DNA of 64,000 bases from Spirilliplanes yamanashiensis (lineage in GTDB: Bacteria; Actinomycetota; Actinomycetes; Mycobacteriales; Micromonosporaceae). Made by a program: the position numbers and the translations under genes. How positions within the stretch are numbered: position 1 is the stretch's first letter; each line of letters opens with the position of its first letter. The stretch lies in assembly GCF_016863475.1 (NCBI RefSeq), contig NZ_BOOY01000006.1:124001-188000 (forward strand), read 5' to 3'. The notes under the pieces are model-generated. The model was not told where the DNA came from. It did no database searches and worked only from the letters and a program-made list of their open reading frames with translations. This document shows, piece by piece, positions 36,438 to 44,410 of the stretch.

Positions 36438-37308
36438 CCGGGTCCGCGAGCACCCGCCGCAGCACCGCCGCCTGGTGGCCCGCCGGGTCGGGACCGGACA
36501 GCCCGGCCATCGTCGCGAGCGCCTTCCACAGCGCCCACCCGCGGGCGCGCCGCCACGCGTCGTCGTCCAGCCCGGCGGCCGCCCGGAACACCCGCCGCTC
36601 GGCGGGCCCCAGCCAGGTCCACGCGATCACCAGGTCGCAGGCCGGGTCGCCCACCCCGCACGTGCCGAAGTCGATGACGGCGGCCAGCCGGCCGCCCACG
36701 GTGAGCAGGTTCCCCGGTGCCACGTCCCCGTGAAACCACACCGGCGCCGCCGCCCACGCCGACGTCAGGGCCGCCGCCCACACCGCCCGGCAGGCGGCCG
36801 CGTCCACCGCGTCCCCCAGCACGTCCAGCGCCCGGCCGACCTGGTCGCCGTAGACGCTCGGGTGGCAACCCCGGAACCAGCAGTGCCGCCCGGCGGCGGG
36901 CCCACCCGCGGCCGGCGCCGCCCGCAGCGCGGTGAGGAACCCGCCGAGATCGCGCGCCACCCCCGCCGGGTCCACCCCTTCGGCCGCGTCCAGCGGCTCG
37001 CCCGGCAGCCACCGCCGCACCGACCACGGGAACGGGTACCCGGCCCCGGGCCGCCCCGCGCCGACCGGCTCCGGCACCGGCAGCGGCAACCGGCCCGCCA
37101 GCACCGGCAGCCACCGGTCCTCCTTCGCGACGGCGGCCACGTACCCCTCGCCGCTGGGCAGCCGCACCGCCAGCTCCCCGCCCAGCCGGAACGTCCGGTT
37201 GTCCCACCCCTGCCGCGCCACCGCCCGCACCGGCAGGTCACCCCACCGGGGGAACTGCTCCCGCACCAGCTCCGCCACCAGCGCCGCGTCGATCTCTCTC
37301 ACGGCCAC
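36427..37308 (-). CDS. Aminoglycoside-phosphotransferase-family kinase
   Basis: A 293-residue APH/choline-kinase-fold enzyme. The catalytic loop HGDVAPGN and the Mg-binding IDFGTCGVGD motif are intact. It would phosphorylate a hydroxyl of a small molecule. Members beside biosynthetic clusters often inactivate the cluster's own product or modify an intermediate; the sequence alone cannot choose. GTG start at 37308, with a second GTG two codons later. It converges on the MFS gene. Confidence 0.85.
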   Translation of the reverse strand: MAVREIDAALVAELVREQFPRWGDLPVRAVARQGWDNRTFRLGGELAVRLPSGEGYVAAVAKEDRWLPVLAGRLPLPVPEPVGAGRPGAGYPFPWSVRRWLPGEPLDAAEGVDPAGVARDLGGFLTALRAAPAAGGPAAGRHCWFRGCHPSVYGDQVGRALDVLGDAVDAAACRAVWAAALTSAWAAAPVWFHGDVAPGNLLTVGGRLAAVIDFGTCGVGDPACDLVIAWTWLGPAERRVFRAAAGLDDDAWRRARGWALWKALATMAGLSGPDPAGHQAAVLRRVLADPVIG

Positions 37309-37348
37309 GAGTGTGCCCGGCGCCCGGCCGCGATGGCATCATGAGCGG

Positions 37349-37660
37349 ATGACCAGCAGCAGCCCCGCCACGTCCACCCCGGCGGAGCTCGCCGAGGTCC
37401 GCGCCGCCATCGACGCGATCGACGCCCAGGTCGTCCACCTGCTCGCGGCCCGCGAGTCGCACGTCCGCCGCGCCGCCACCCTGAAGACCTCCGAGGACGG
37501 GGTCCGCGCCCCCGCCCGCGTCGACCAGGTCCTGCGCAAGGTCCGCACCCTGGCGGCCGACGCGGGCGCCACCCCGGACGTGGTCGAGCAGGTGTACCGC
37601 ACGATGATCAGCGCCTTCATCGACCTCGAACTCCGCGAACACCGCACCGGCCGGCACTGA
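37349..37660 (+). CDS. Chorismate mutase, AroQ/PchB type
   Basis: A 103-residue all-helical chorismate mutase. The helix-1 Arg (EVRAAIDAID), the loop Arg (LAARESHVRRAATLK) with Lys, and the helix-2 VRAPARVDQVL region match AroQ. The usual C-terminal Gln appears to be Glu (LELREH). It would turn chorismate into prephenate, the substrate of the BacA-like gene at 40323. ATG at 37349; only a weak ribosome site. It stands alone on the plus strand, 40 bp from the divergent kinase. Confidence 0.85.
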   Translation: MTSSSPATSTPAELAEVRAAIDAIDAQVVHLLAARESHVRRAATLKTSEDGVRAPARVDQVLRKVRTLAADAGATPDVVEQVYRTMISAFIDLELREHRTGRH

Positions 37661-37690
37661 CCCGCCGGGCGCCGGCCGGGTTCACGCGCA

Positions 37691-37867
37691 CGGGCCCGGC
37701 CGGGCCCGACGGCCTGATCCGGTACGAACGGCCGCTGCGGCCCGGCGCGGCGCGGCAACGCCGGACCTGAGCGGGCGCCGCGGCCCGGCGGCGGCCCGGC
37801 GGCGGCCCGGCGCGGCACCGCGGGGCCTGTGGGGCGCCGCGGCCCGGCGCGGCAACGCCGTACCCGA
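37691..37867. repeat. GC-rich palindrome and imperfect repeats between converging genes
   Basis: 37661-37891 has no gene. It holds an 18-bp perfect palindrome at 37691-37708 and three imperfect copies of a unit starting CGGCCCGGCG (37738, 37781, 37840), two of which continue GCGGCAACGCCG. The region separates chorismate mutase from the converging MFS gene and probably forms strong RNA structures acting as a bidirectional terminator. Confidence 0.5.
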
Positions 37868-37891
37868 GCCGGACCCGCAGCGCCGGGCCGG

Positions 37892-39055
37892 TCAGCCGGC
37901 CGGGCGCCGCAGGCCGGTGAGCAGCAGGGCCGCCAGCACCACCGGGGCGCCCAGGTAGCCCAGCTGCCCCAGCCCGACCAGCCCGATCCCCGCCGCACCG
38001 GCCGCGCCCGCCACTCCGATGCCGAGGAACACCGCCGCGCTGTTCAGGCCGACCGCCACCATCGGGGCGTGCGGGGCGGCGGCCAGCAGGCGGTGCTGTT
38101 GCGGCACCGTCGTGGACCAGGCGGTGACGCCCCACGCTGCCAGGCCGAGGGCCGCGCCCGGCAGGCTGGTGGCCAGGAGCGGGAAGGCGAGCAGTACCAG
38201 GGTGAACGCGGCCAGGCCGGCGCGCAGGACCGGCACGGGGCCGAGGCGGTCGGTGAGGCGGCCGCCGAGCCAGTTGCCGGCGACGCCCGCGACGCCGAAG
38301 ACCAGCAGCAGCAGCGCCACCTGGGTGGCGCCCGCGCCCGCCGCGGTCAGGACCGGGGCCAGGTACGTGTACACGCTGAAGCCGCCCACGAAGATCAGCA
38401 CCGTGGTGGCGATGATGGTCAGCACGCCGCGGTCGGCGAGCACCCGCAGCCGGGCGCCGAGCGGCACCGCCGGTGGGGCGGCGACGGCCGGCAGCAGGGC
38501 CGCCAGGCCGGCGGTGGCGACGCCGGCGAGGACGGCGACCAGCACGAACGTCTGCCGCCAGTCCGAGCCGAGGCCGATCCAGGCGCCGATGGGCACGCCG
38601 AGCACGGTGGCGGCGGTGACGCCGCCGAGCACGGTGGCCAGGGCGCGGCCGCGGCGCTCCGGGGGCACCAGGGCGGCGGCGGCCGCGGCGGCGGCGGGGG
38701 TGTACGCGGCGGCGCCCAGCGCGGCGACGACGCGGCCCGCCAGCAGCAGGGCGTAGCCGGGGGCGAGGGCGGAGACGACGTTGCCGAGCACGAACACGGC
38801 CAGCGCGGCGACGAGCAGGGTGCGCCGCGGCACCGCGCCGAGCGCCGCCCCGAGGACGGGGGCGGCGACGGCGAACGCGAGGGCGTACACGGTGACGAGC
38901 TGGCCCGCCTGGGCGACGGACAGGCCGAGGTCGGCGGTGAGGCCGGGCAGCACCCCGGCCACGACGAACGTGTCGGTGCCGATGGCGAACGTGCCCGCCG
39001 CGAGCAGCGGGATCAGCGCCCCGCGCGGCGGCGCGGCGGTGGCGGTGACGGTCAC
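37892..39055 (-). CDS. MFS transporter, DHA1/AraJ-like (12 TMS)
   Basis: A 387-residue major facilitator with about 12 membrane segments and the start pattern AAGTFAIGTDTFVVAGVLPGLTADL of the AraJ/CmlA exporters. The Arg-rich cytoplasmic loop VPPERRGRALATVLGG is typical. GTG start overlapping the amidohydrolase stop. Last gene of operon D, so it probably exports a product or by-product of that branch. Confidence 0.88.
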   Translation of the reverse strand: MTVTATAAPPRGALIPLLAAGTFAIGTDTFVVAGVLPGLTADLGLSVAQAGQLVTVYALAFAVAAPVLGAALGAVPRRTLLVAALAVFVLGNVVSALAPGYALLLAGRVVAALGAAAYTPAAAAAAAALVPPERRGRALATVLGGVTAATVLGVPIGAWIGLGSDWRQTFVLVAVLAGVATAGLAALLPAVAAPPAVPLGARLRVLADRGVLTIIATTVLIFVGGFSVYTYLAPVLTAAGAGATQVALLLLVFGVAGVAGNWLGGRLTDRLGPVPVLRAGLAAFTLVLLAFPLLATSLPGAALGLAAWGVTAWSTTVPQQHRLLAAAPHAPMVAVGLNSAAVFLGIGVAGAAGAAGIGLVGLGQLGYLGAPVVLAALLLTGLRRPAG

Positions 39056-40326
39056 GCGGGCACCAGTTCCCGGTCGGTCGAGCCCACCGGGACGCCGCCG
39101 AGGTACACCTCGACGATGCGCTCCGGGTCGCACAGCACGCGGATGTCCTCGGCCGGGTCGCCGTCGGTGACGACGAGGTCGGCGAGGCGCCCGGCGGCCA
39201 CGACGCCCGCCGTGTCGCCGCGGCCGGCCAGCGCCGCGCCGTTCGACGTGGCCCACGTCAGCACGGTGGGGGCGTCGATGCCGGCCAGCTCGACGTACAT
39301 GGCCAGTTCCTGGGCGTACGTGCCGTGCGGGGTCCACGCGAAGCCGAAGTCGTCCCCGGCCACGATCCTGATGCCCAGCTCGACGGCCTTCGGCAGCAGC
39401 CACAGCGTGTTGGCGACCTCGGCCTCGTACTCGGTCTTGTCGAGGTACTCCTGGCTCTTGCCGAAGTCGCCGCCGTAGTCGAGCAGTTGCCTGGGCTGGT
39501 ACAGGCTGGGCACGATGTAGATGCCCTGCTCGGCGATGGCGTGCAGGGCGGCCTCGTCGGCGTACGAGGCGTGGTCGATGACGTCGACGCCGGCGGCGAT
39601 GGCGTTGCGGATGCCGTCGATGCCGCGCGAGTGGGCCCGCACGAGCACGCCGCGGGGGCGGGCGGTGGCGACGACGGCCTTGATCTCGTCGAGGGTGTAG
39701 AGGATCTCGTGGGAGTCGGCGTTGGGGTAGGTGCCGTCGCCGGACGAGAACGTCTTGATGATCTGCGCGCCCTCGTCGATCTCCTTCGTGGTGCGCTCGA
39801 CCATCTCCTCGACGGTGTCGACGATCGGCATGAGGTCGGCGGGGAACTTCTTGCCGACGGCCGGGTTGCGGCGCTGCGGGGGCGCCGACACCATCAGGTC
39901 GCGGCTGCACGCGGTGATGCGCGGGCCGACGATGCGCCCGGCGGCGATGGACCGCTTGAGCGCCATGTCGATGCCGCCGACGGAGCCCGCGCCGACCAGG
40001 CCGGTGTAGCCGAGGCGCAGCATCTGCCGGGCGTGCTCGGCGGCGATGAGCGTGACCTCGGGCAGCGTGTACTTGAACATCGTGTCGCGGGCGGTGATGA
40101 CGTCCTTGTACGCGATGTGCCCGTGGCCGAGGGTCATGCCGGGCATGACGGTGTGCCCGGTGAGCACGCGCACGTCGACGCCGGGGGAGTCGACGGGCGC
40201 CTCGCCGGCGGCCATGACGGCCTCGATGGTGTCGCCGCGCACCAGGACGCTGCGGCCCGGCACGGACGCCCGGCCGAGTCCTTCCTGGACGGTGACGTCG
40301 TGCAGCAGCAGGGGACGCTCGGTCAT
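39052..40326 (-). CDS. Metal-dependent amidohydrolase
   Basis: A 424-residue amidohydrolase-superfamily enzyme of the imidazolonepropionase/prolidase-like group. The metal ligands are visible: HGHI (HxH), Lys in GAQIIKTFSSGDGT (possible carboxylated bridging Lys), His in RAHSRG, His in IDHASYAD and Asp in AGDDFG. A beta-sandwich N- and C-terminus with DGDPAEDIRVL completes the fold. It cleaves an amide, lactam or cyclic C-N bond. It is coupled to the BacA-like gene (ATGA) and the MFS gene (GTGA), so it probably acts in the same pathway. Confidence 0.88.
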   Translation of the reverse strand: MTERPLLLHDVTVQEGLGRASVPGRSVLVRGDTIEAVMAAGEAPVDSPGVDVRVLTGHTVMPGMTLGHGHIAYKDVITARDTMFKYTLPEVTLIAAEHARQMLRLGYTGLVGAGSVGGIDMALKRSIAAGRIVGPRITACSRDLMVSAPPQRRNPAVGKKFPADLMPIVDTVEEMVERTTKEIDEGAQIIKTFSSGDGTYPNADSHEILYTLDEIKAVVATARPRGVLVRAHSRGIDGIRNAIAAGVDVIDHASYADEAALHAIAEQGIYIVPSLYQPRQLLDYGGDFGKSQEYLDKTEYEAEVANTLWLLPKAVELGIRIVAGDDFGFAWTPHGTYAQELAMYVELAGIDAPTVLTWATSNGAALAGRGDTAGVVAAGRLADLVVTDGDPAEDIRVLCDPERIVEVYLGGVPVGSTDRELVPA

Positions 40327-40979
40327 GACGGCCTCTCGTGGGGGGTGTGGGTGAACAGCAGCCAGACGACGGCCGCGCCGGCGCGCACGCTGAGCCAGTC
40401 GAGCCGGTACGTGGAGCGGCCGTTCTCGTTGGTCAGGGCCAGGTCGACGGCGCCGCGGGCGAGCATGGCGGCGGCGGTGACGGTGGAGTCCGCGTCCACC
40501 CAGCGGACCCGGCGGTCGCGCAGGGCGGGCGGGCGCAGGGCGTGGAACAGTGAGCGCACCTCCGGCACGGTCGCCACGGTGACGGTGCGCCGGGAGGTGA
40601 CGCCCTCGCCGGGACGGGCGGCCAGCCCGTACGCCGGGGTGGGGTGCACGAAGTGGAAGACCAGCCGCACCTGCGGGTGCCAGTGGAACGCGGTGGCGTT
40701 CTGGTAGGCGCTGGGCACGAGCGCGTACCGCACGGTGCCGGCGACCAGTTCGTCGAGCAGGACGTCGAACGACGGGCGCAGCCGCACGGTGAACGGGTCG
40801 GTGACGCCGTGGTCGGCCAGGCGCTCCTCCAAATGGGCGAGCGCCTGGTGGCTGGACGTGCCGGCGGGGCCGAGGGTGCCGAGCGGCGCCGGCCCGGTGC
40901 CGACCAGGTCGAGCAGGCGGGCGGCGGACTCGGCGTACTCGCCGGTGAAGCGGTCGAAGCCCGTCGCGGCCCGGGTCAC
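40323..40979 (-). CDS. Prephenate dehydratase-fold protein, BacA-like (putative prephenate decarboxylase)
   Basis: A 218-residue protein with the periplasmic-binding-like fold of prephenate dehydratase but no ACT regulatory domain. It has LGPAGTSSHQAL (dehydratase: GPEGTFS), YALVPSAYQNATAFHW, PAYGLAARPG and LALTNENGRSTYRL. The TRF motif needed for dehydration is absent. These variations recall the non-aromatising prephenate decarboxylases BacA, AerD and SalX, which give dihydro-hydroxyphenylpyruvate. No BacB-type isomerase is seen; the nearby SDR may act next. Function is inferred from motif recall and needs an alignment. Confidence 0.7.
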   Translation of the reverse strand: MTRAATGFDRFTGEYAESAARLLDLVGTGPAPLGTLGPAGTSSHQALAHLEERLADHGVTDPFTVRLRPSFDVLLDELVAGTVRYALVPSAYQNATAFHWHPQVRLVFHFVHPTPAYGLAARPGEGVTSRRTVTVATVPEVRSLFHALRPPALRDRRVRWVDADSTVTAAAMLARGAVDLALTNENGRSTYRLDWLSVRAGAAVVWLLFTHTPHERPS

Positions 40980-42376
40980 GTCGTGTACCCGCGCCGCGCC
41001 CCCAGGGCCGCGGCGACCTGCGCCTCGTGGTCGGGTGCGGTGCGCAGGTCCTTGATGCGGGCGGCCTTCCAGCTGACGAACGCGCCGGTGCTGGTGATCT
41101 GGTCGAGCTCGGTGACGACCTCGACGGTGGCGGCGACGCCGAAGCGCTCCGCGAACCGGCCGGGAATGCCGGCCGCGTCGCCGGACATCAGGTCGAGGCG
41201 GATGGTGACGCTGTCGGCGCCGTACGAGTCGTGCTCGATGATGACCTGGAAGCCCAGGCAGCCGGTGACGCCGGTGAGCACGGCCTCCTCGATCTCGCTG
41301 GCGAGGTGCCTCCCGCCGCCCAGCTCGATGCGGTCGAGGACCCGGCCGACGACGTCGAGGCGGGGGCCCTTCAGCTCGCAGTCGCAGCTGCCCTCGCCGA
41401 GCCGGACGAGGTCGCCGGTGCGGTAGCGCACGAGCGGCTTGACGCCGGTGACCAGCGTGGTGACGCACAGCTCGCCGGTGCCGGCGCCGCCGAGGCTGGC
41501 GCCGGTGTCCGGGTCGATGATCTCGGCGACGTAGTTCGGGGCCGACAGGTGCATGTTCTTGTTCCGGCACGTCGTGCCGATGACGAACGCCTCCTGCGAG
41601 CCGTACAGGATGTTGTAGGTGTCGACGCCCCAGACGCTGTCGATGTTGGCCGCCAGCGCCGGGGTGCACATCTCGCCGGTGACGAAGAACAGCTTGACGG
41701 CGAAGTCGCGGTGCAGGTCGTAGCCGTAGTGGACGGCGGCCTTGGCGAGGTTGAGGGCGACGCCCGGCGTGCAGACGATCACCTCCAGCTTCAGGTCCTT
41801 CATCAGCTGCAGCGCCTTGGCGAACCCGATGACGGGCGAGTACGGCCAGATCTTGGCGTTGCAGGAGCCGACGTTGCGGGCCACGTCGCCGAGGGTGTCG
41901 CCGAACGAGTGGACCTCGGTGGGGCCCATCAGGCCGACCGCGGGCCGCCGGTCGCCGAAGTGGTGCCGGAAGATCGACTTCCAGCTCTCGGTGACGTGGG
42001 TGTTGCTGGCGATGATCTCGGCGCCGTCGCGCGGGCACGGGGTGGCCCGGCCGGTGGTGCCGGTCGTCTCGTAGAAGAAGATCGCGTCGCTCACGTCGCC
42101 GGAGAGCACGTCGAACATCTCGCGCCGCAGGTCGTCCTTCGTCGTGAACGGCAGCCGCGCCAGGTTCGCCGTCGACACGGCCGCGCCGTCGACGCCCGCG
42201 AGGTGCCGGCCGTAGAACGGCGAGCGGGCCTGCACGTGCCGCACCACCTCGGGCAGGCGCCGGTCGTACCAGGAGGTCCAGGCGGCGTCGTCCATCCGCC
42301 CGGCGTAGTAGGTGTCACAGACGCCGAGGAACTCGGTGAGGAAGTCCTCGTACTCCTTGCCGGTGGGCAGCCACAC
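40976..42376 (-). CDS. PaaK-like phenylacetate-CoA ligase family enzyme
   Basis: A 466-residue adenylating enzyme of the PaaK subfamily. The P-loop is YETTGTTGRATP, the central motif NILYGSQEAF, and VRYRTGDLV precedes the C-terminal domain. Relatives make CoA or carrier thioesters of aryl acids (phenylacetate, anthranilate, benzoates). Here it could activate an aryl or dihydroaryl acid made by TrpEG/FMN reductase or by the BacA branch. A CDCEL motif (SCDCELKGPRLD) is a small oddity. GTG start with AGAGGAG upstream. Confidence 0.85.
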   Translation of the reverse strand: MWLPTGKEYEDFLTEFLGVCDTYYAGRMDDAAWTSWYDRRLPEVVRHVQARSPFYGRHLAGVDGAAVSTANLARLPFTTKDDLRREMFDVLSGDVSDAIFFYETTGTTGRATPCPRDGAEIIASNTHVTESWKSIFRHHFGDRRPAVGLMGPTEVHSFGDTLGDVARNVGSCNAKIWPYSPVIGFAKALQLMKDLKLEVIVCTPGVALNLAKAAVHYGYDLHRDFAVKLFFVTGEMCTPALAANIDSVWGVDTYNILYGSQEAFVIGTTCRNKNMHLSAPNYVAEIIDPDTGASLGGAGTGELCVTTLVTGVKPLVRYRTGDLVRLGEGSCDCELKGPRLDVVGRVLDRIELGGGRHLASEIEEAVLTGVTGCLGFQVIIEHDSYGADSVTIRLDLMSGDAAGIPGRFAERFGVAATVEVVTELDQITSTGAFVSWKAARIKDLRTAPDHEAQVAAALGARRGYTT

Positions 42377-42406
42377 GGGGCCGCTCCTCTCATCAGTCGG
42401 GGGTGG

Positions 42407-43096
42407 TCACCAGAGGCCGCCGTTGACGTCCACGACGGATCCGGTCAGGTAGCTGCCGGCGTCGCCGGCGAGGGCGGCCACGACGGCGGCCACCTCCTCG
42501 GGCCGGCCGAACCGGCCGAGCGGGATGCGGCTGCGGTACGCCCGCTGCCGGTCGGCCGGGATGCGCCGCGACATGTCGCTGTCGATGAGCCCGGGCGCGA
42601 CGGCGTTGACGGTGATGCGGTGCGGCGCCAGGGCGGTGGCGAGGCTCTTGGTGAGCGCGATGACGGCGCCCTTGGACGCCCCGTACGCGGCGTCGGCGCT
42701 GCCGGTGCGCCCGCTGACCGATGCGATGTTGACGATCGTGCCGGGCGTGCCCGCGGCGATCAGCGCCCGCGCGGCGTGCTGGGCGCAGAAGAACGCGCTG
42801 CGCACGTTGGCGCCCAGCACCGCGTCGAACTCCTCCGGCGTGGTGGTGAGGAAGTCGCGGGCCAGGTACACGCCGGCGTTGTTGACCAGCGTCGTGACCG
42901 GCCCGTCGGCGGCGGCGTCGGCGAGCGCCGCGGCGGCCTCGGCGGGGTCGTCCAGCCGCGCGACGACGGTGCGCCACGGCGCCGCCGGGTCGGGCCGCAG
43001 GTCGGCGCCGATGACGTGGTGCCCGGCGGCGGCGAGGGCGCGCCCGATCGCCGCGCCGATGGCCCCGGCGGACCCGGTGACCAGCGCGACACTCAC
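42407..43096 (-). CDS. Short-chain dehydrogenase/reductase
   Basis: A 229-residue classical SDR. It has TGSAGAIG (cofactor), LVNNAGVY, catalytic Ser (ASVSG) and YGASK, and ends [10 protein letters not shown]. Such enzymes next to prephenate decarboxylases or dihydro-anthranilate pathways oxidise or reduce cyclic alcohols or ketones. GTG start overlaps the FMN-reductase stop. Substrate unknown. Confidence 0.87.
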   Translation of the reverse strand: MSVALVTGSAGAIGAAIGRALAAAGHHVIGADLRPDPAAPWRTVVARLDDPAEAAAALADAAADGPVTTLVNNAGVYLARDFLTTTPEEFDAVLGANVRSAFFCAQHAARALIAAGTPGTIVNIASVSGRTGSADAAYGASKGAVIALTKSLATALAPHRITVNAVAPGLIDSDMSRRIPADRQRAYRSRIPLGRFGRPEEVAAVVAALAGDAGSYLTGSVVDVNGGLW

Positions 43097-43785
43097 CGCA
43101 GCGCCCGCTCGTTCTGGTGGGGCACGGGCAGGTCGCGGCCGGTGGTGCGGCGGTAGTCGCGCAGCAGCTCGATCATGTCGATCATGCGGTGGGTCAGCCG
43201 GAACACGGTGTCCATGCCCTCGCGGTCGTGCCGCCAGTCGCCGCGCGCGCCCGCCTGCACCAGCGCGGGGAACCCGCTGCCGACCAGCAGCATCCGGTTG
43301 AGCAGGACGTTGTTCTGCAGCTGGGCGTGCACGTCGCCGTGGGCGTAGCGGCGGCCGGTGACGATCACCCCGGCGACCTTGTTCGTCAGCGGCCGGCGGA
43401 AGCGCAGGTGCCCGACCCCGGCGCGCTCGATGAACCGCTGCATGGTCTCGGCCATCCCGAAGCCGTGCACGGGCGCGGCGTAGATGATGCCGTCGGCCGC
43501 GGTCATCCGGGCGACGATGCCGGGCACGTCGTCGGTGACGTCGCAGGCGGTGCGCTTGAGGTTGCAGTCGCCGCACGTGCCGCAGGGCAGGATCGTGTGC
43601 TGCGCCAGGTGCACCACCTCGAGGCGGGCGCCGCGGCCGGCGGCCAGCTCCGCGACGTGGCCGAGCACGGCGGCGGTGTTGCCGTCGGCGCGCTCCGAGC
43701 CGTTGAGGGCGAGGATGGTCGGCGGCCGGGTGGCGCCGCCGGTGGTGGGCCGGGGGACGGCCGGGGCCGTCGCGTGCGGGGTCAT
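43093..43785 (-). CDS. NADPH-dependent FMN reductase / iron-sulfur flavoprotein-like
   Basis: A 230-residue flavodoxin-fold protein with the FMN phosphate loop ([15 protein letters not shown]) and a Cys motif [19 protein letters not shown] of the kind that can hold an Fe-S cluster or redox cysteines. Directly after trpE-trpG this recalls SgcD/SgcG of C-1027 biosynthesis, where an ADIC synthase is paired with an FMN-dependent ADIC dehydrogenase. Alternatively it supplies reduced flavin. It is coupled to the SDR (GTGA), and its ATG lies 34 bp after trpG. Confidence 0.82.
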   Translation of the reverse strand: MTPHATAPAVPRPTTGGATRPPTILALNGSERADGNTAAVLGHVAELAAGRGARLEVVHLAQHTILPCGTCGDCNLKRTACDVTDDVPGIVARMTAADGIIYAAPVHGFGMAETMQRFIERAGVGHLRFRRPLTNKVAGVIVTGRRYAHGDVHAQLQNNVLLNRMLLVGSGFPALVQAGARGDWRHDREGMDTVFRLTHRMIDMIELLRDYRRTTGRDLPVPHQNERALR

Positions 43786-43819
43786 GGTCGCGCTCCGTTC
43801 GAGGAGGTCGAGCGAGGGG

Positions 43820-44410
43820 TCAGGTCGCGGCCGCCGGGACGTGCGCGGCGATGAACGACCGGAAGACCGCGTGGCCGTCGTCGGTGCGCACGCTCTCGGG
43901 GTGGAACTGCACCGACTCGATGGGCAGGGTGCGGTGCCGCAGCCCCATGACGTAGCCGTCGTCGTCGGACCAGGCCGACACCTCCAGCTCGGCGGGCAGG
44001 CTGTCCGGCTCGACGATCAGCGAGTGGTAGCGGGTCGCGGTGAACGTGTCCGCCGGGCGGCCGGCGAAGCAGCCCCGCCCGTCGTGCCGGATCACGCTGG
44101 TCTTGCCGTGCATGAGGTGCCGGGCCGGGCGGACGGTGGCCCCGTACGCGGCGGCGACGGCCTGGTGGCCCAGGCACACGCCGAGGATCGGCACCACGCC
44201 GGCGAACCGGTGCACCAGCTCCACCTCGCCGGAGTCGGCCGGGTGGCCGGGCCCGGGGCCGAGGACGAGCAGGTCCGGCGGGTCGGCCGCGACCGCGTCC
44301 GGGTCGATCCGGTCGGCGCGGACGACCCGCGGCCCGGCGTCCAGGTCGAGCAGGTACTGGGCGATGATGTGGACGAAGCTGTCGTACGCGTCCACGACGA
44401 GAGTTTTCAC
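43820..44410 (-). CDS. trpG: Anthranilate/aminodeoxyisochorismate synthase, glutamine amidotransferase subunit
   Basis: A 196-residue class I glutamine amidotransferase of the TrpG/PabA type. The nucleophile is Cys79 in GVCLGHQA, with GPGPGHP and the His-Glu of HPES. It channels ammonia to the component I protein encoded immediately upstream (GTGA overlap, GTG start at 44410). Confidence 0.92.
   Translation of the reverse strand: MKTLVVDAYDSFVHIIAQYLLDLDAGPRVVRADRIDPDAVAADPPDLLVLGPGPGHPADSGEVELVHRFAGVVPILGVCLGHQAVAAAYGATVRPARHLMHGKTSVIRHDGRGCFAGRPADTFTATRYHSLIVEPDSLPAELEVSAWSDDDGYVMGLRHRTLPIESVQFHPESVRTDDGHAVFRSFIAAHVPAAAT

Noticed and set aside
37691-37867. A CRISPR array or satellite
   Set aside because: The repeats are imperfect, unequally spaced (43 and 59 bp) and purely GC-rich, with no unique spacers or cas genes.
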